Positions 1 through 24,300 of a stretch of 64,000 nucleotides of DNA are shown one piece after another; within the stretch, counting starts at the first letter, position 1; each line of letters opens with the position of its first letter. The stretch is from Mycteria americana (Eukaryota > Chordata > Aves > Ciconiiformes > Ciconiidae). The translations under genes were made by a program, and so were the position numbers. The notes below the pieces were generated by a model. The model saw nothing but the letters and a program-made list of their open reading frames with translations. It had not been told where the DNA came from and made no database searches. Location: the NCBI RefSeq assembly GCF_035582795.1, contig NC_134370.1:47665501-47729500 (forward strand), given 5' to 3'.

Positions 1-2165
1 AAGCTTGTGTACAGCCAGAGGGACACCTCCACTCGCAGCACAAGCAGCAGCAGGGCTTGCCTGTCACCCTGGAGGGCTCCACAAAACCCCTGAAAGGACA
101 TAGAGGATGACCACAGGAGATGCTGGCAAGAGCCAAGCTCACCAACGAGCTTGATTCTCTGCTGAATTCCCAGTTAGGCAACTGAGCGGACCACCACCAA
201 AAGCCATCCCTTGGCAACAGTCCCTACTCCAGTCTTGTGGTGAAAATCACCCCACCTCTGAGTTTAGGAAGTGCCATCTGTGTGTTTCAGTCCTGAAAAC
301 AAGCCTTTATTTGTCTCTGTTGGTATGTTAAGGCGGCAAGGTGCCATTTATTCTGGCCTCCGCAAGCAGTCCTTGGGCATCTCAGTGGGGGTCCTTGCAA
401 GTTCCCTCTGTTTTGAGGAGCTCCCCTTTATGGGATGGAAAGAGCCTGCACCAGCAGCGCTACCCAAAGCTTGCCAAGGAGGAAGCCATTTGCCTCCCAG
501 CCACATTCACCTGCTGAAGCCAGCAAACAGGCTGGTTCCTCCACACACAGCTCTGCTCTTGTGCCCAACAGGAAGCAAATGCAACTGAGGCCAAAATTTA
601 TACCAGGAAGTTGGGCACAGAATCCTTAAAATGCCTTAACATAGCAAGCAGCACACACTGGGTGGGGACTACAGCTTCCCCTTCCCTGGGCACTGCTTAC
701 AGAGTGCATCTGCAAATAAATGGAGATTATAAACTGCAAGGCAATGACATTTACAGCTCCATGAGGGTGCCAGTATCTCCACTAGCTTTTGCAGCCTTGT
801 TTAGTGGAGCTAAGCTCAGCAATACTCAGATTGCTGCTTAAAGTAGGCAGTAGCAGTCTGCTTGAAGCACCCAAACACACATGCCAGCTCTCAGACAATC
901 CCTCCCACGTTGTCCAAGAAGCCTCCTGGTAGCTCTAGGAGACCCAGGTACTCAAAGGTTGTAACAGAATCCACAGCTAAAAATATCCAAATATCAGAGT
1001 TCAAATCTCTTTAAAAAGGTCAAGTGTAAGACTGGAACCTTTTACAAAGAAACATTAGAAGCATGAGGGTATCCAGAAACTCAGTGCTTATAGTCACTCC
1101 TCATCTCTGCAGAAAGTGGCTGCTTCAAATCATTTTAAGCTGTAAATTTGGGTGAAGGATTCACTGATGGTCCAGTTCTTCAGGTAGACCATGCCCAGCG
1201 CATATAATCACATCTCTGCTGCTGCACTATTTCTTTGTCCAAATCCAGTGCAAGAAATTCAGATTCTCTTCCAGAAAGCAGTCTGAGACTTATGGTTGGA
1301 TGTGCTTTGAGGGTGGGTAGCCTAGTTCCTCTAGATGGAAAAGCTGATCAGCAAGGCTTCAGCTTCCTCTCCAACAAGTGGAAGAGTCTCTACTCAGTGG
1401 TTGTCACCGTCGCTGGACAAAAATCCCAAACTATATAGTTCCAGCACATCTGCATTGCTGTCTCTCACCTGCAGCCAAGGCACTGAGCTCACCTGCGAGT
1501 GGAGGCAGCACTTGGCTGCTGGGTGCCTGCCAGATGTCTGCCTGTTCAGTGAGATTACTCACAGGCAGGCATAAGGAAGCCTGTAAGAGGGAATTTCCAA
1601 GGCTTTCAGTTTTCCTGCCTAACAATTCTAGGCTAAGCAGTCCCTCTTCGCCCCTCAGGCTTAGGCAAGCAGGGCTGATGCCTGAAAGGTTCAGCAAGGG
1701 ACCTATAGCTTGGATGCTACTATGAAAGGCCAAGGCCTCGATTTAAAAAAAAAAAAAAAAAAAAATTCTGCATCCACTGAACTTCTGCCTTACTGTTAAA
1801 TCAAGGATTTCTTGCCAAGAAGTTCGAATCAAAGCTGCAACACTTTCTTTCCCTTGACTCTTCCAGCCAGTACTGCTGGCAGAGATGCCATTCGCAACAG
1901 CAAAGGGAGGCAGGGCTCAGTGCTGATGCCACGCTGGCAGAGGCAGGCTGAGGAACTCTGAGGTTATGTATGCGCAGATGTTTGAGATGTCTGCCCATCT
2001 CCCGAGGAACCGGCACTGCAGGCAGGTGGCCTGGGCTCTCAGTCGCTGCCAACACCTGGGCTTCACTGTTAAAGCTCTAGTCTTTCAAAGCCAGCTTTTT
2101 GCGAGTCTCCTTCCCCCACCCTGTCACAAAGTGGGCTTGACCTGAGGGAACCTGTCACCTCCTAC
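1..2165 (-). other. PKM intron after M2 (no exon seen)
   Basis: I looked for the SAHQVARYRPRAPI-type exon that should follow and did not find it in any frame. The stretch is unique, moderately AT-rich sequence with a 21-base A run at 1745-1765. It is taken as the intron leading to PKM exon 11, which lies outside the window. Confidence 0.75.
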
Positions 2166-14218
<12,053 letters not shown>

Positions 14219-14237
14219 CGTCACTGGAATCCTGGGT

Positions 14238-17200
14238 CTAAAAGACAAGAAAGAGGTGCCAGGTTTAGGAATCAGCCAGACTTGCTCATCAAGCAGAGAC
14301 ACCAACACACCCACGTGATGAATATGGAGGTAACAAGAAAGCTGCTACTGGGTCAAGCTATCATTATGTTCCTACTTGAGAGTCTTAGATACAGGCAAGA
14401 CACACTTCTATTTCCATGTCATCCCCCACGTACGCCACCCAAAGCTCACCTGCCTTCTATGCAGATGTTCCCTTCATAGCTTCTCTTCATTGCCAGTCTT
14501 CCCTTGGAGCTACACAACGCAACAAAATTCAAGCACTTGAGTGTGCAGGCAGAGATTCTGCCTCCTCCCTCCCAGCTCTTGAGTCATTTCTCCTACAGGC
14601 CTCGACTGCGTTTCCCATCACAACTGGGGACTGGGGCAGCTTGGCGCTAGCGTGACTGCAGACACGCTCTTACGCGGGCAATCTTCTGCTGAGAAGCACC
14701 TAATCATGGCAGTCCACCTAAGCTTAAAACCCATCCTTTAAGCCTGTACAAGCAAGTAGACTTGAGTTGATTAAACACAACACCTTAGCAGAGAACATGT
14801 AAAAGACTGAAGATTTCTTTAATATGCTCAAGGTCCTTCTTCAAACCAAAGACGCTGCGGATCTACCCTGTCCCCCCCTGCATTCCCCCTCACCCAGGGC
14901 AGCAGAAAACCACCACAAGGTTTAAAACTGGTTATTTTTTTCCAAAGTCTGGATAAAAAAAAACCTCTCTGAAGTCAGGCTGCTTGCCTCTACAGGACTA
15001 CAGCATCCCCACACAGCAGGAACAGCCCTCAATCCCAAGAAGCAGCTGAACTGAAGCTTAACTGTCCACTGGGATGGGAGGACACTCATTTCCCAGCAGT
15101 GCTGGTTCCCCCAGGCATTTCTAATTGCACACCTCAAGCCACACCACAATAATTTTGTTCTCAAGTAGCAGATTTTGTTCTCAAGTAGCAGTGGCGGCTA
15201 AAAGCTGTTTGTCCTCTTCAACCTGCCCAGGCTAGATTGCTCGCATTCAAAAAGCCTCCGGTAAGAGAGTGATGCAAGGTGGTGGCTACTGGCATGGGCA
15301 GATCACTAGTTTTGACTTCATACAGTGGTTTTACTTCAAACTTCATCTCCTGGGCATGCAGGGGATATTCAAAGCAGGCTGCTCTTTCAGCATAAGCTGC
15401 CTTCATCTATAAGATATGCTTTTAGCGTGGCACTCATAGAAACACTGGCTGCTGCTCAGCTAAAGGCAGGGATAGAGCAGGGGTTTTGTTCTGCCTGCTC
15501 CAAGCATATTAAAAAAAACCCCAATAAATCACAAAATGGTGTTAGCTGCACACACCAGCTAGTTCAGTGTATTCAGCTTTGAAACAGAGGCACTAATAAA
15601 CCCGAAAGCTGTGTCAAAGCTAGCAGGGCTGACCAGAACGAAGCCATGCCTCTAAGGAACAGGCAGGGAGATCCCCTGCCAGCCTGCCATGTGCCCACCG
15701 CAGAGGCTCCATTCACGCTGAAGCTCCTCCCCTCGGCCACTTCTGCTCTGCAGACCTTCCCCACGTACGTGCAGATCGTGCAGATCGTCTCACAGGCAGC
15801 CCTGACTCACCATCGCCTCGTTCCCATGCGGCATAAAAGAGTCAGGCCAGCAAAAACCATAATTTATGCTGGCAAAGTCTCCTTTCCCTCAGCCCTGCCA
15901 GAAGCTGCTGATTCACTGGAGTCAGTACAAGAAGGTCTGCCCACATAAAAAGCCCAACAAAGTCCCCTTATTACAGGAAAACCCACTGGTCAGCCCTGAA
16001 ACATTGTGTTTTAGCCCTCTAACACTTGCTGCTGCATCCTCCAACACCTGCGGAGCAGCGCCAGCTTCTCTAGATGCCAAAAAAGAATAAGCCTTTGCTG
16101 GGAAATCACCTCCACACAAACACAGGCAAGTGGGTCTGCACAGCTTCTGGGAACAAGAGGAAAACAAAACAATGGGATCCCGAGATGGAAACTACATCCA
16201 GAACATGACTTGGAAGTTTTTAAAAATAGGCAGGTCAGTTCTCCCTATCTCATGGAAATCCCACACCCACTCAAGTCATTTGCAAATACAATTTTAAACC
16301 CCTTAAAGTCTTTATAAATATATAAAGAGAAAGGAAAATTAAGTTCGCAGTCAGAATCCCCTTCACAAGATTTTCCAGCAGTTCAGTGAGCTCGGAAAAA
16401 TTAACTAGAGACACTGTGACCTTGTCCAGGGGCGAGAGCAGAAACGCAGCAGCCAAAAAGTATCCCAAATACCCATCTGCCCGCAGCAATGTGCCCCGTT
16501 ACCAACAAGCCTCACTTTTTATTACTTCCTCCTGCCTCCCATTACCGTGTATTTACAAAGCATCAACTGAATTCTACTAAATATAACAGGAATGCCTGGC
16601 ATTTCCCACTACTCCAGACTTGCTTTTTTTAAAATTCAAACAGAGGAGCAGGCACTTCAAAGATGCCCAAAGACATGGAGCACTCAGTCTGGGTTTAGTG
16701 AGGAAGCAAAACCTGCATGTTTCCAGCACTGAATAAATCTGAATTTCTTCCTCAAGGAATAATGATTAAATCCCCAAGTTTATTACTCAGGCTGCCTGTG
16801 CTTCAGGCAGGGCGTCCCAAAGATGTCTGGTATCTCCCCAGCTCTTGAATATTCTAGAAAGAGCCGTTTGAGGTCAGGATGACTGGTTTTGCAGTAGTGA
16901 GGTGACTAACTCCAGCCAGCTCATCCTGCGGTCAGCTGAGAGAAACCCTAAATGCACAGCACCTCCAGATCTGCCCTCGGGGACAGAGAAAGGAGAGGCA
17001 ACAGCAATCCCCACCCCAGCAATCCCCACTCTGGGACAAGCCTTTGCTGTTCTCAGTGACAAATGGAAGAGGAAACTGCAGTGGCAAGGCCTTGCAGGGA
17101 CTATCCTCAGGCAGGATCAGTGCTAACCACTGCCACACTGGACAAAGATATTTTACAGCCTGTAAAAGTTGCAGGCAGGCAGTAGGGAGGCTCATGGCGG

Positions 17201-19907
17201 GTGACGATTCAGGTTTTATTGGTCAGCCTCACTTACACAACATCACTGACGCTGTAGAACATGGCTGCTCATGCCGTGTCCCTGGCCAGAGGCAGAAATG
17301 GTTTGAGTTAGTACTTCTATTTGAGAAGGGCTGGGTTATGAAACCGGACAGGCCTTCACATTCCCAAAAACAGCCCAGAAAAACATCAGCTTTGTTCATT
17401 CCAGAAGCTAAAGGCACTCAACAACAAAAAAATCCAGCTCTGCGGTGAAGGAGGCTTTTAATACAGCCTGTCAACCCCTCTTCCAGAGAGGGAGGACAAC
17501 ACATTCTTCCCCCAGTGGCTGCTGCAGGAGGTGGCATCACACCGTTACGTAAGTACAAGATGGCCACCCCAAAATGTCATCTCTTTTCTGCAATGCTGGA
17601 CAGGACCCAGAAGCTACCACCTGCTCCCAGCTGGCATATGCTCTCCCCAGCAGCGAGACGCAGCTCTGCGGGAGGAGAGACCCACAACTCCGCAACGGAG
17701 ATGCCTCTCCAGCTTTTTGACAAACAAGTTATGGGGGCTGGGAAGGTCAGCCCAGCCCGCGTGGCACTGGGCAACATCAGTACTTTCCCTGCGTGCAGAT
17801 GGATTAGCCTTGCCTGCCCTCCCTGGAGGGCAAAGGCATACAGGAGGCTTAAAAAAATCAAGCAAGTCGAGATGATGAGCAGAGCATCAGACATTTGGCG
17901 ATGAGAAAGACTTATCTCGAGGGTATCTGTAGTGTGGGCACACCTACCGACTTAATCTTGCAGCATGTTGCTCTGACACAGGACAAGGAGCCTTTCAGCC
18001 TGGCCCCACACCAGCAGAAACCACCTAGCTGCCTTCAAGGAAACTAAAAATATTTTCTGCATTATAAAAGAAAAGTTTTGTTTTGTTTTTTTTTTTAAAC
18101 GTAAATATAACTCTAGGTGGAAGTATAGATCCCTCTGCTGCATCCCCAGCTCCAGGATGTAGATTTGCCGCACGCCCAGCTGTGGGCAGCAGCGACAAGG
18201 TACTGCAGCCCCATTCCCTACGTGCCATCCATCACCACACGCTGCAGCACCGCATGCTGCAGCGGCCACGGCACCATCTTCCCTCTAGGGAGAACAATGG
18301 CTTCCGGCCAGGCAGGAGATAAAGGACTAGCACGTGGTCCAGCCAGCCTGAGAAACGTTTTGTTTGTATTAAATTAAATTCTCAGCTCAGCGCGTGGAAA
18401 GGGAATTAACACTGGTATTGGATCACCCCAGCTAACGCAAATAAATTAAGGTTTTTGTAAAATTTACGACTTTGGGCGGTTAAAGAAGTAGGTAGTCAAG
18501 AAAAACGCAGGCTGCTCAAGCAACGGGCCCACAGGTAGCGCCACACTCTCCGCAAGCTCGTTATCTAGTGAAAGTAAAGTTTCTCGGAAGGGTTTCGCAG
18601 GCAAGAGTCCCCGCTTCAAACACGTGGCTCGCAGCAGATCTTCCTGCCTCGGCAGAAAAGGCCTTTGTTAATCTGGTCACGGTTTGGAAATGAGGTGGCA
18701 TCAGCATGACCCATTAGGCCACCAAACTTTAACTCCTCTAAATTAGCCTTAATTTGGCTTTATAAATGGGATATCGGGCATAAAATTATGTGCTTAGGAC
18801 TGATTTTTTTTTTTTAATTAAGCACTCCTAGTTGCACAAGCCTTCGAGTTTCCCTGGAGGTATCTGGGTAACCAAAACCCTTTGTCATCCAAACTTTAGG
18901 CCAAGGCAAGTCACGATTAGCAGCAGCCCTTTACAGGAGCAGGCGGTAGCCAGAAAGTTAAGACATTAACATCACAAAAACCTCCGTGAAACACTGATTT
19001 TTGTTAACCTGGGCCTGGCCGATAACTAGTTGCCTTATCAGAACAAAGCAGGTTTTTAGGGCTTGCTGTCTACTTTTATTAATCTGAGGAGACAGTGGGG
19101 AGGTTGCCATTGTCCGCCGACAAAAGCACTATTCATGCCCAGCTGGCCCTGCAAAGAGGGTTTAAACACGTTTCAAAGGCTTTCACAGTTCAAGAGACTG
19201 TCCAAATCAATTGAACGTGTTTAGGCAGGCATAATTACAGAGAAAATTAATTCAGAAGGGACCTTCACTTCCGAGGAGGTGGGGAATAAAGAGGCTGCAG
19301 CATCGCTGGTGAGTTTAGCGAGCCGTACGCTGATTTAAGCTAATGCCCTTCAGAGGATCGCCGCAGCTCTGCCGTAAGTGCAGGCAGAGAGAGGGAGGGC
19401 TAAGGGGGAGCCGGCAAAGCGCTTCGCTCCGTCTCGATCTGGCCCAGCCTCCCAGAAGACTCCGGTCCAGCCCCAGCCATCAGGAAACCGGGCGAGATGT
19501 TGCAACCCGGACCCCGCGCTCCGTTTTACCGCACCGCTGTGGGGCACAGGCTTTCCCCCCCGCCTCCCCGGTACCTCGCCTCAAGGACCGACACCCCCAC
19601 TCCCACCGAGGGCGGCGGTGCCCGGAGAGCGGCTGCGAGCGGGATGCTCCGAGCGGGGCTGGGCGGGACAGCGCCCGCCACGTGCTCGGCCCCGCGAGCC
19701 CCCCGCACGCGCGACACCCCCACCTTCCCAGGGGGCACCGCGGCCGCGGTGTCTCTCTCCCCCCCCCCAACCGCCGCCTGAGGGATACCCTCGCCCGAGG
19801 GCGGGCCCAGGGACGATGGCGGCGGCGGCGGCTGCTGCTGCTGCGGCAGCGGGTACCGCTGCTCGCTCGCCGCGGCCGCCGCCCGCTGGCCCTCAGGCCG
19901 CCGTTAC
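14238..19907 (-). other. PKM intron 1
   Basis: 5.7-kb first intron. It holds two CACGTG E-boxes near 18332 and 18621 and becomes CpG-rich from about 19.3 kb as it nears the promoter. No coding exon was found. Open frames between 19.3 and 20.6 kb on both strands reflect lack of stops in GC-rich DNA. Confidence 0.65.
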
Positions 19908-20280
19908 CTGCCGCCGCCCAGCCTCGGCCCGCGCCCTTCCTCTCCGAGAGCCGCCGCTCCTCTGGGCACCGCCCCGCCGCCCCGCCAAGGTGATCCCGGC
20001 CGGCCGCAGCACCGCCTCCCTCTCCCTTCCCCCCTGCGGATCCCTCCGCCGCCCGCCCCGCGAGGGTGGGGGGGCGGGAGGAGGCGGGGCGCCGGGACTT
20101 CTTTCTCCGGCGGAAGCACAAGATGCCGAGGGAGGCACTGCGACTCCGCACGCGCCCGGCCGGCCAATGAGACGGCGGCGCACCCGCGGCGCACGCATCC
20201 AGAGAGTGGCCGCCGCCTTAAAGGCGCCGCGTCTCGTCCCGCTGCTCTTAAAGGCGCCGCGCCCTCCACACCTCACATCA
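19340..20280. promoter_or_regulatory. CpG island and PKM promoter
   Basis: Dense CG dinucleotides, GC boxes (GGGGCGGGAGGAGGCGGGGC near 20073-20092), and CCAAT at 20164-20168, which reads as an inverted box for the minus-strand gene. The motif TTAAAGGCGCCGCG occurs twice, at about 20218 and 20248. No convincing TATA box was seen. Confidence 0.7.
19908..20030 (-). other. PKM: PKM non-coding exon 1 (5' end approximate)
   Basis: A GGCAG/GTAACG donor reads on the minus strand at 19907/19908, in a CpG island and upstream of coding exon 2, whose own 5' UTR starts right at a splice acceptor. Known PKM genes have an untranslated first exon. The transcription start is not visible. GC boxes at about 20067-20092 suggest it lies below 20050. 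Confidence 0.55.
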
Positions 20281-20399
20281 CCCCCAGCCGCTCCGGGGCG
20301 CTGGTGGGTCCCAAGGGCTGGGGTCAGGGCTTGTCTCTCCGGGACGGGCAGCGGCGCTGGGCGTTTTGAGGTGGGGGTGGAGGGTCGTGAGCCTCTAAC

Positions 20400-21170
20400 T
20401 GACCCCCCGGGGATGCTGGGGACCCTGGGCTGGGGACACTGGGGACTCAATATGGATGCTCTGCACTGGGACAGTGGGGACGCTGTGCTGAGACCATGGG
20501 GACACGAGGCTGGAGATATTGGGGACCCTGGGCTGGGGATAATGGGGACCCTGTGATGGGGACATTGGAGACCCCATGCTGGGACCATGGGGACACACCG
20601 TGCCAGCCATGTGGGGACTCAACATGGCCACCTTGTGCCAGGGCCATGGGTACTCTATGCTGGGGACACTGGGGACCCTGTGATGGGGATCCATGGTGAC
20701 CCTGGGCTGGGGACCGGCAACACTGGGGACTCTGGGCTGGGGACCCTGTGCTGGAGACATTGAGGATCCTGTCCTAGCACTATGGAGACCTTTTCTGGGG
20801 ACACTGGGGACCCATCACGGCTGCTCTGCGCTGGGACCATGGTGACCCTTGTGGTCGGAACACTGGGGACTCCACACCATTGGCACAGGGACCTGCCACG
20901 CACACCCTGTGCTGAGCCATTGGGACACTGTGCCAGTGATGTGGGGACCCAAAATGACCACCCTGTGCTGGGACCATGGTGACCCTGAGCTGGGGACACT
21001 GGGGGCCCTGTGCTGGGCCGTGGGGACACTGTGCCAGCCATGTGGGGACCCAACATGGCCACCTGATGGGGGACCCTGGGCTGGCGACTGTGGGGACCCC
21101 GAGTCGGGGCCATGGGGACCACAGGGACCCTGTGCTGGGGACACTGGGGACCCCCACCATCATGGCTGCC
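20400..21170. repeat. Degenerate GGGGACCCTGGGCTGGGGACACT minisatellite
   Basis: About 770 bp of imperfect tandem copies built on GGGGACacTGGGGACcCTG with GCTGGGGAC spacers, G-rich on the plus strand. It lies between the PKM and PARP6 promoters. Long open frames crossing it are repeat artefacts. Confidence 0.85.
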
Positions 21171-21307
21171 CCAGTCCCGGGGGCCCCAGGGCCCTGCCGG
21201 GGGGTACCAGGGGGGAGGGGGGTCCCCCACAGGTGACGTCAGCGGCGGCGTTGCCGGGTGACGGCGGTGGCGCCCGGGCCTGCGGTGGGGCCTGACGTCA
21301 AGGCCCG

Positions 21308-21367
21308 ATGGCCGCCCGCCCGCCCGGCAGCATGGAGGCGGTGGCAGGCCCGGCCGGCCGCCGCTGA
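21308..21367 (+). other. uORF ending one base before the PARP6 ATG
   Basis: The ATG at 21308 and an in-frame second ATG at 21332 open a 19-codon frame. Its TGA (21365-21367) is followed by one base and then the PARP6 ATG (TGAGATG). It matters only if transcription starts upstream of 21308. Confidence 0.5.
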
Positions 21368-21368
21368 G

Positions 21369-21371
21369 ATG
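21369..21371 (+). CDS. PARP6: PARP6 exon 1 (Met codon only)
   Basis: The first exon contributes only the ATG, directly followed by a GTGAGG donor (ATG/GTGAGG). The next exon begins GAT CTC AAG, giving Met-Asp-Leu-Lys as in PARP6 proteins. Confidence 0.85.
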
Positions 21372-24300
21372 GTGAGGGGGATCCCGCCGGCCGGGGGGGA
21401 CACAGGGGGATGGGGAAACCCCCTACATGGCCCGGCGGAGGGAGCATGCCCCAGGGACGGGGGGGCTTGGGGAGGGCGGCAGGACGGGGCCTGCTTGGGC
21501 GGGGGCGGGAGGGGGGGCCGGGCCCCGTCGTCCCCGTGTGCCCCGGCAAGGGAAGGGCTGACGGGGGTGCCCCCCCGCTCCCGATCGGCTGGGGCCCCCC
21601 CGGCGGCTCCGTGCACGGCCCCCACCCGCTGTCCCCATCCCACTGCCCCCTACCCACTGCTACCATCCTGCTCCTCCCAACCTGCCCCCCCCAATCTGCT
21701 TCCCCCATCCCGCTGCCCCCCATCCTATTCTCCCCATGCCAGTGCCCCCCAATCTGCTGCCCCCCTCCTCCTCCCCCAACCCTCTCCCCCCCATCCCGCT
21801 GCCCCCCATCCTATTTCCCCCCAACCTGCTGCCCCCCAACCCAATGCCCCCAAAATGCTGCCCCCATCTCATTCCCCTCAACCCACTCCCCCCCAACCTG
21901 CTCTCCTACCCCACTGCCCCCCATCTTGCTGCCCCCCATCCTGCTCCCCCAAACCCCCCAACCGGCTCCCCCCATCCTGCTGCCCCATCCCGCTGCCCTA
22001 TCCCGCTGCCCCCTATCCCACTGCTCCCCAACCTGTTCCCCCCAACCCACTCCCCTGAGCCTGCTCCCCCCCCAGCCTGCTCCCTCCTAATTCACTCTCC
22101 CCTAATCTGCTTCCCCAACCCTCTCCCCCCAACCCACCCCCTCCAACCCTCTCCCCCATAACCTGCTCCCCCCAACCTTCTCCCCCCATCCCCTCAACCC
22201 TCTGCCCCCCCTAATCTGCTGCCCTCCAACCCTCTGCCCCCCAGGATCTCAAGGGCCAGTACTGGACGGACGATGACTCCGACGGGGACAATGAATCTGA
22301 GGAGTTCCTTTATGGCGTCCAGGTAAGTGCCGCAGGTGTCAGGTCCAATGGGTACCAGGTCCCATGGGTGCCATGGGGGGCTCAGGGACCCCAAACCTGT
22401 GCCCAGTCCCAAGTGCAGGCCTGTGGGGGGGCTCCAGGTCTGATGGTGCTGTGGGGTGCCGTGCCACAGGGGACCTGCGCCGCCGACCTGTACCGTCACC
22501 CGCAGCTGGATGCCGACATTGAGGCCGTGAAGGAGATCTACAGCGAGAATGCCGTGGCCGTCAGGTGGGTGCGCCTGCCAGCCCCCGCAACCGGCTATGC
22601 CATCCCCAGGTACCCAGCTGTGCCATCCCCAGGGCACCCAGACATGGCATTTCCAGGACACCCAGCTGTGGCAACCCCGAGCAGCCAGCAGCTGTGCCAT
22701 AGCCAGGGCACCCGGCTGTGGCATCCCGAGGCACCCATCCATGCCATCTCCGGGACACTTGGTCATGATATCCCTGGGCACTCGGCTGTGCCATACCTAG
22801 GACACCCAGCCATGGCATCACTGGGGCACCTGACTGTACTGTTCCTGGGGTACCCAGCCTTACCATCCCCAGGGCACCTGGCCATGGCATCCCCAGGGCA
22901 CCCAGCTGTGGCATCCTCAGGGACCCGGCTGTGCCATTCCTGCACATCGAGCTGTGCCAACTCTGTGGCACCCAGCTATAGCATCCCTGGACACCTGGCC
23001 GTGGCATCCCTGGGGCACCCAGCCATGCCATCCCTGGGGCACCCAGCTGTGCCATCCCCGGGGCACCTGGCCGTGCCATCCCCTGAGCACCCAGCCATGC
23101 CATCCCCGGGCTCTCATCCACAATCTGGGAACTCTCCCTGTGCCATCCTGGTCTCAGAGGTTCACACGCTTGATACACGGGGAGCTACATGTGCCCATCA
23201 CTGCCCCACAAGCCTGCCCACCCTGGTATGGTGGGCACCAGGCAGCGGTTCCAGCACCATGCCAGCCTCATCCCATCCCCCCGCCGTGGCGCCATGTGTC
23301 TTCGCAGGGAGTACGGGACGATCGACGACGTGGACATTGACCTACATGTGAACATCAGCTTCCTCGATGTGAGTCCCTAGGGTGTCCCCACCAGCCTTGG
23401 CACGGGGAGGCGGAGGACACGTGCCCGGGGAGTCCCCAAATTTCCCTCCCTGGCTAAAGCTCCCCACGGCTGTGCTGAATCGCAGCTCTCCCTTGGCAGG
23501 AGGAGGTGGCGACGGCGTGGAAGGTGCTGCGGACGGAGCCCATCGTCCTCCGCCTGCGCTTCTCCCTCTCCCAGTACCTCGATGGCCCCGGTGAGTGGGG
23601 ACAGGCAGGACACGGTGTCCCCCCATGCCCTCAGGACAGGGACAGAGCTGGCACCGACAGCTTGTCCTCTCTCTGCAGAACCGTCCATTGAGGTTTTCCA
23701 GCCGTCCAACAAGGAGGGCTTCGGGCTGGGTCTGCAGCTGAAGAAGTAAGAGTTGAAACACAACGGGCACCCAAGGGTGGTGGGTAAGGTGGGCCATGGG
23801 GTCACCATTTTGCCCCAAAACTCACCAGGTGCCACATGTTCCCATGCCACCACCTTTTACCTGTCACACAGCCCCGTGACGGGCACACCACCAGTTTTGG
23901 GTGGGGAAGAGGAGGAGCTGGGTGGCATGGACCACCCATGCACCAGGCTCAGTGGGGACCAAAGCACCCATGGGTGCTGGCACCCTGCTTGGGCACCCAA
24001 GCCACCTCTCTGCCAGGATCCTGGGCATGTTCACGTCCCAGCAATGGAAACATCTCAGCAACGATTTCCTGAAGACCCAGCAGGAGAAGCGGCACAGTTG
24101 GTTCAAGACGAGCGGCACCATCAAGAAGTTTCGTGCTGGCCTCAGCATCTTCTCCCCCATGCCCAAGTAAGACCCCAATGGTGTCCCCAAGGGACCAACC
24201 GTCTGTACCCTCACCCTGGGTGGCTGGGGACCTGGCACCATGCCTCAGTTTCCCCACTCACCCCTTGGACACTGCTGCTCCCTACCAGAGCCCAAGGAGG

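Larger units (their letters stand above)
21225..21371 (+). promoter_or_regulatory. PARP6: PARP6 promoter and 5' UTR with two consensus CREs
   Basis: Perfect TGACGTCA palindromes lie at 21234-21241 and 21293-21300, 59 bp apart, in CpG-rich sequence just before the PARP6 start codon. These are CREB/ATF sites. The transcription start is not visible. It may lie between or just after them. Confidence 0.65.

Noticed and set aside
1745-1765. A21 run as the tail of a retrocopy
   Set aside because: No reverse-transcribed gene or target-site duplication is visible next to it.
1-2165. PKM exons 11 and 12
   Set aside because: No frame encodes the expected C-terminal domain, so they must lie outside the window.
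19378-20556. 392-residue open frame over the PKM promoter
   Set aside because: Pro/Arg/Ala-rich translation of a CpG island on the strand opposite PKM, with no family resemblance.
22600-23110. CRISPR-like regular repeat
   Set aside because: Contiguous degenerate 24-bp units without unique spacers, inside a vertebrate intron.
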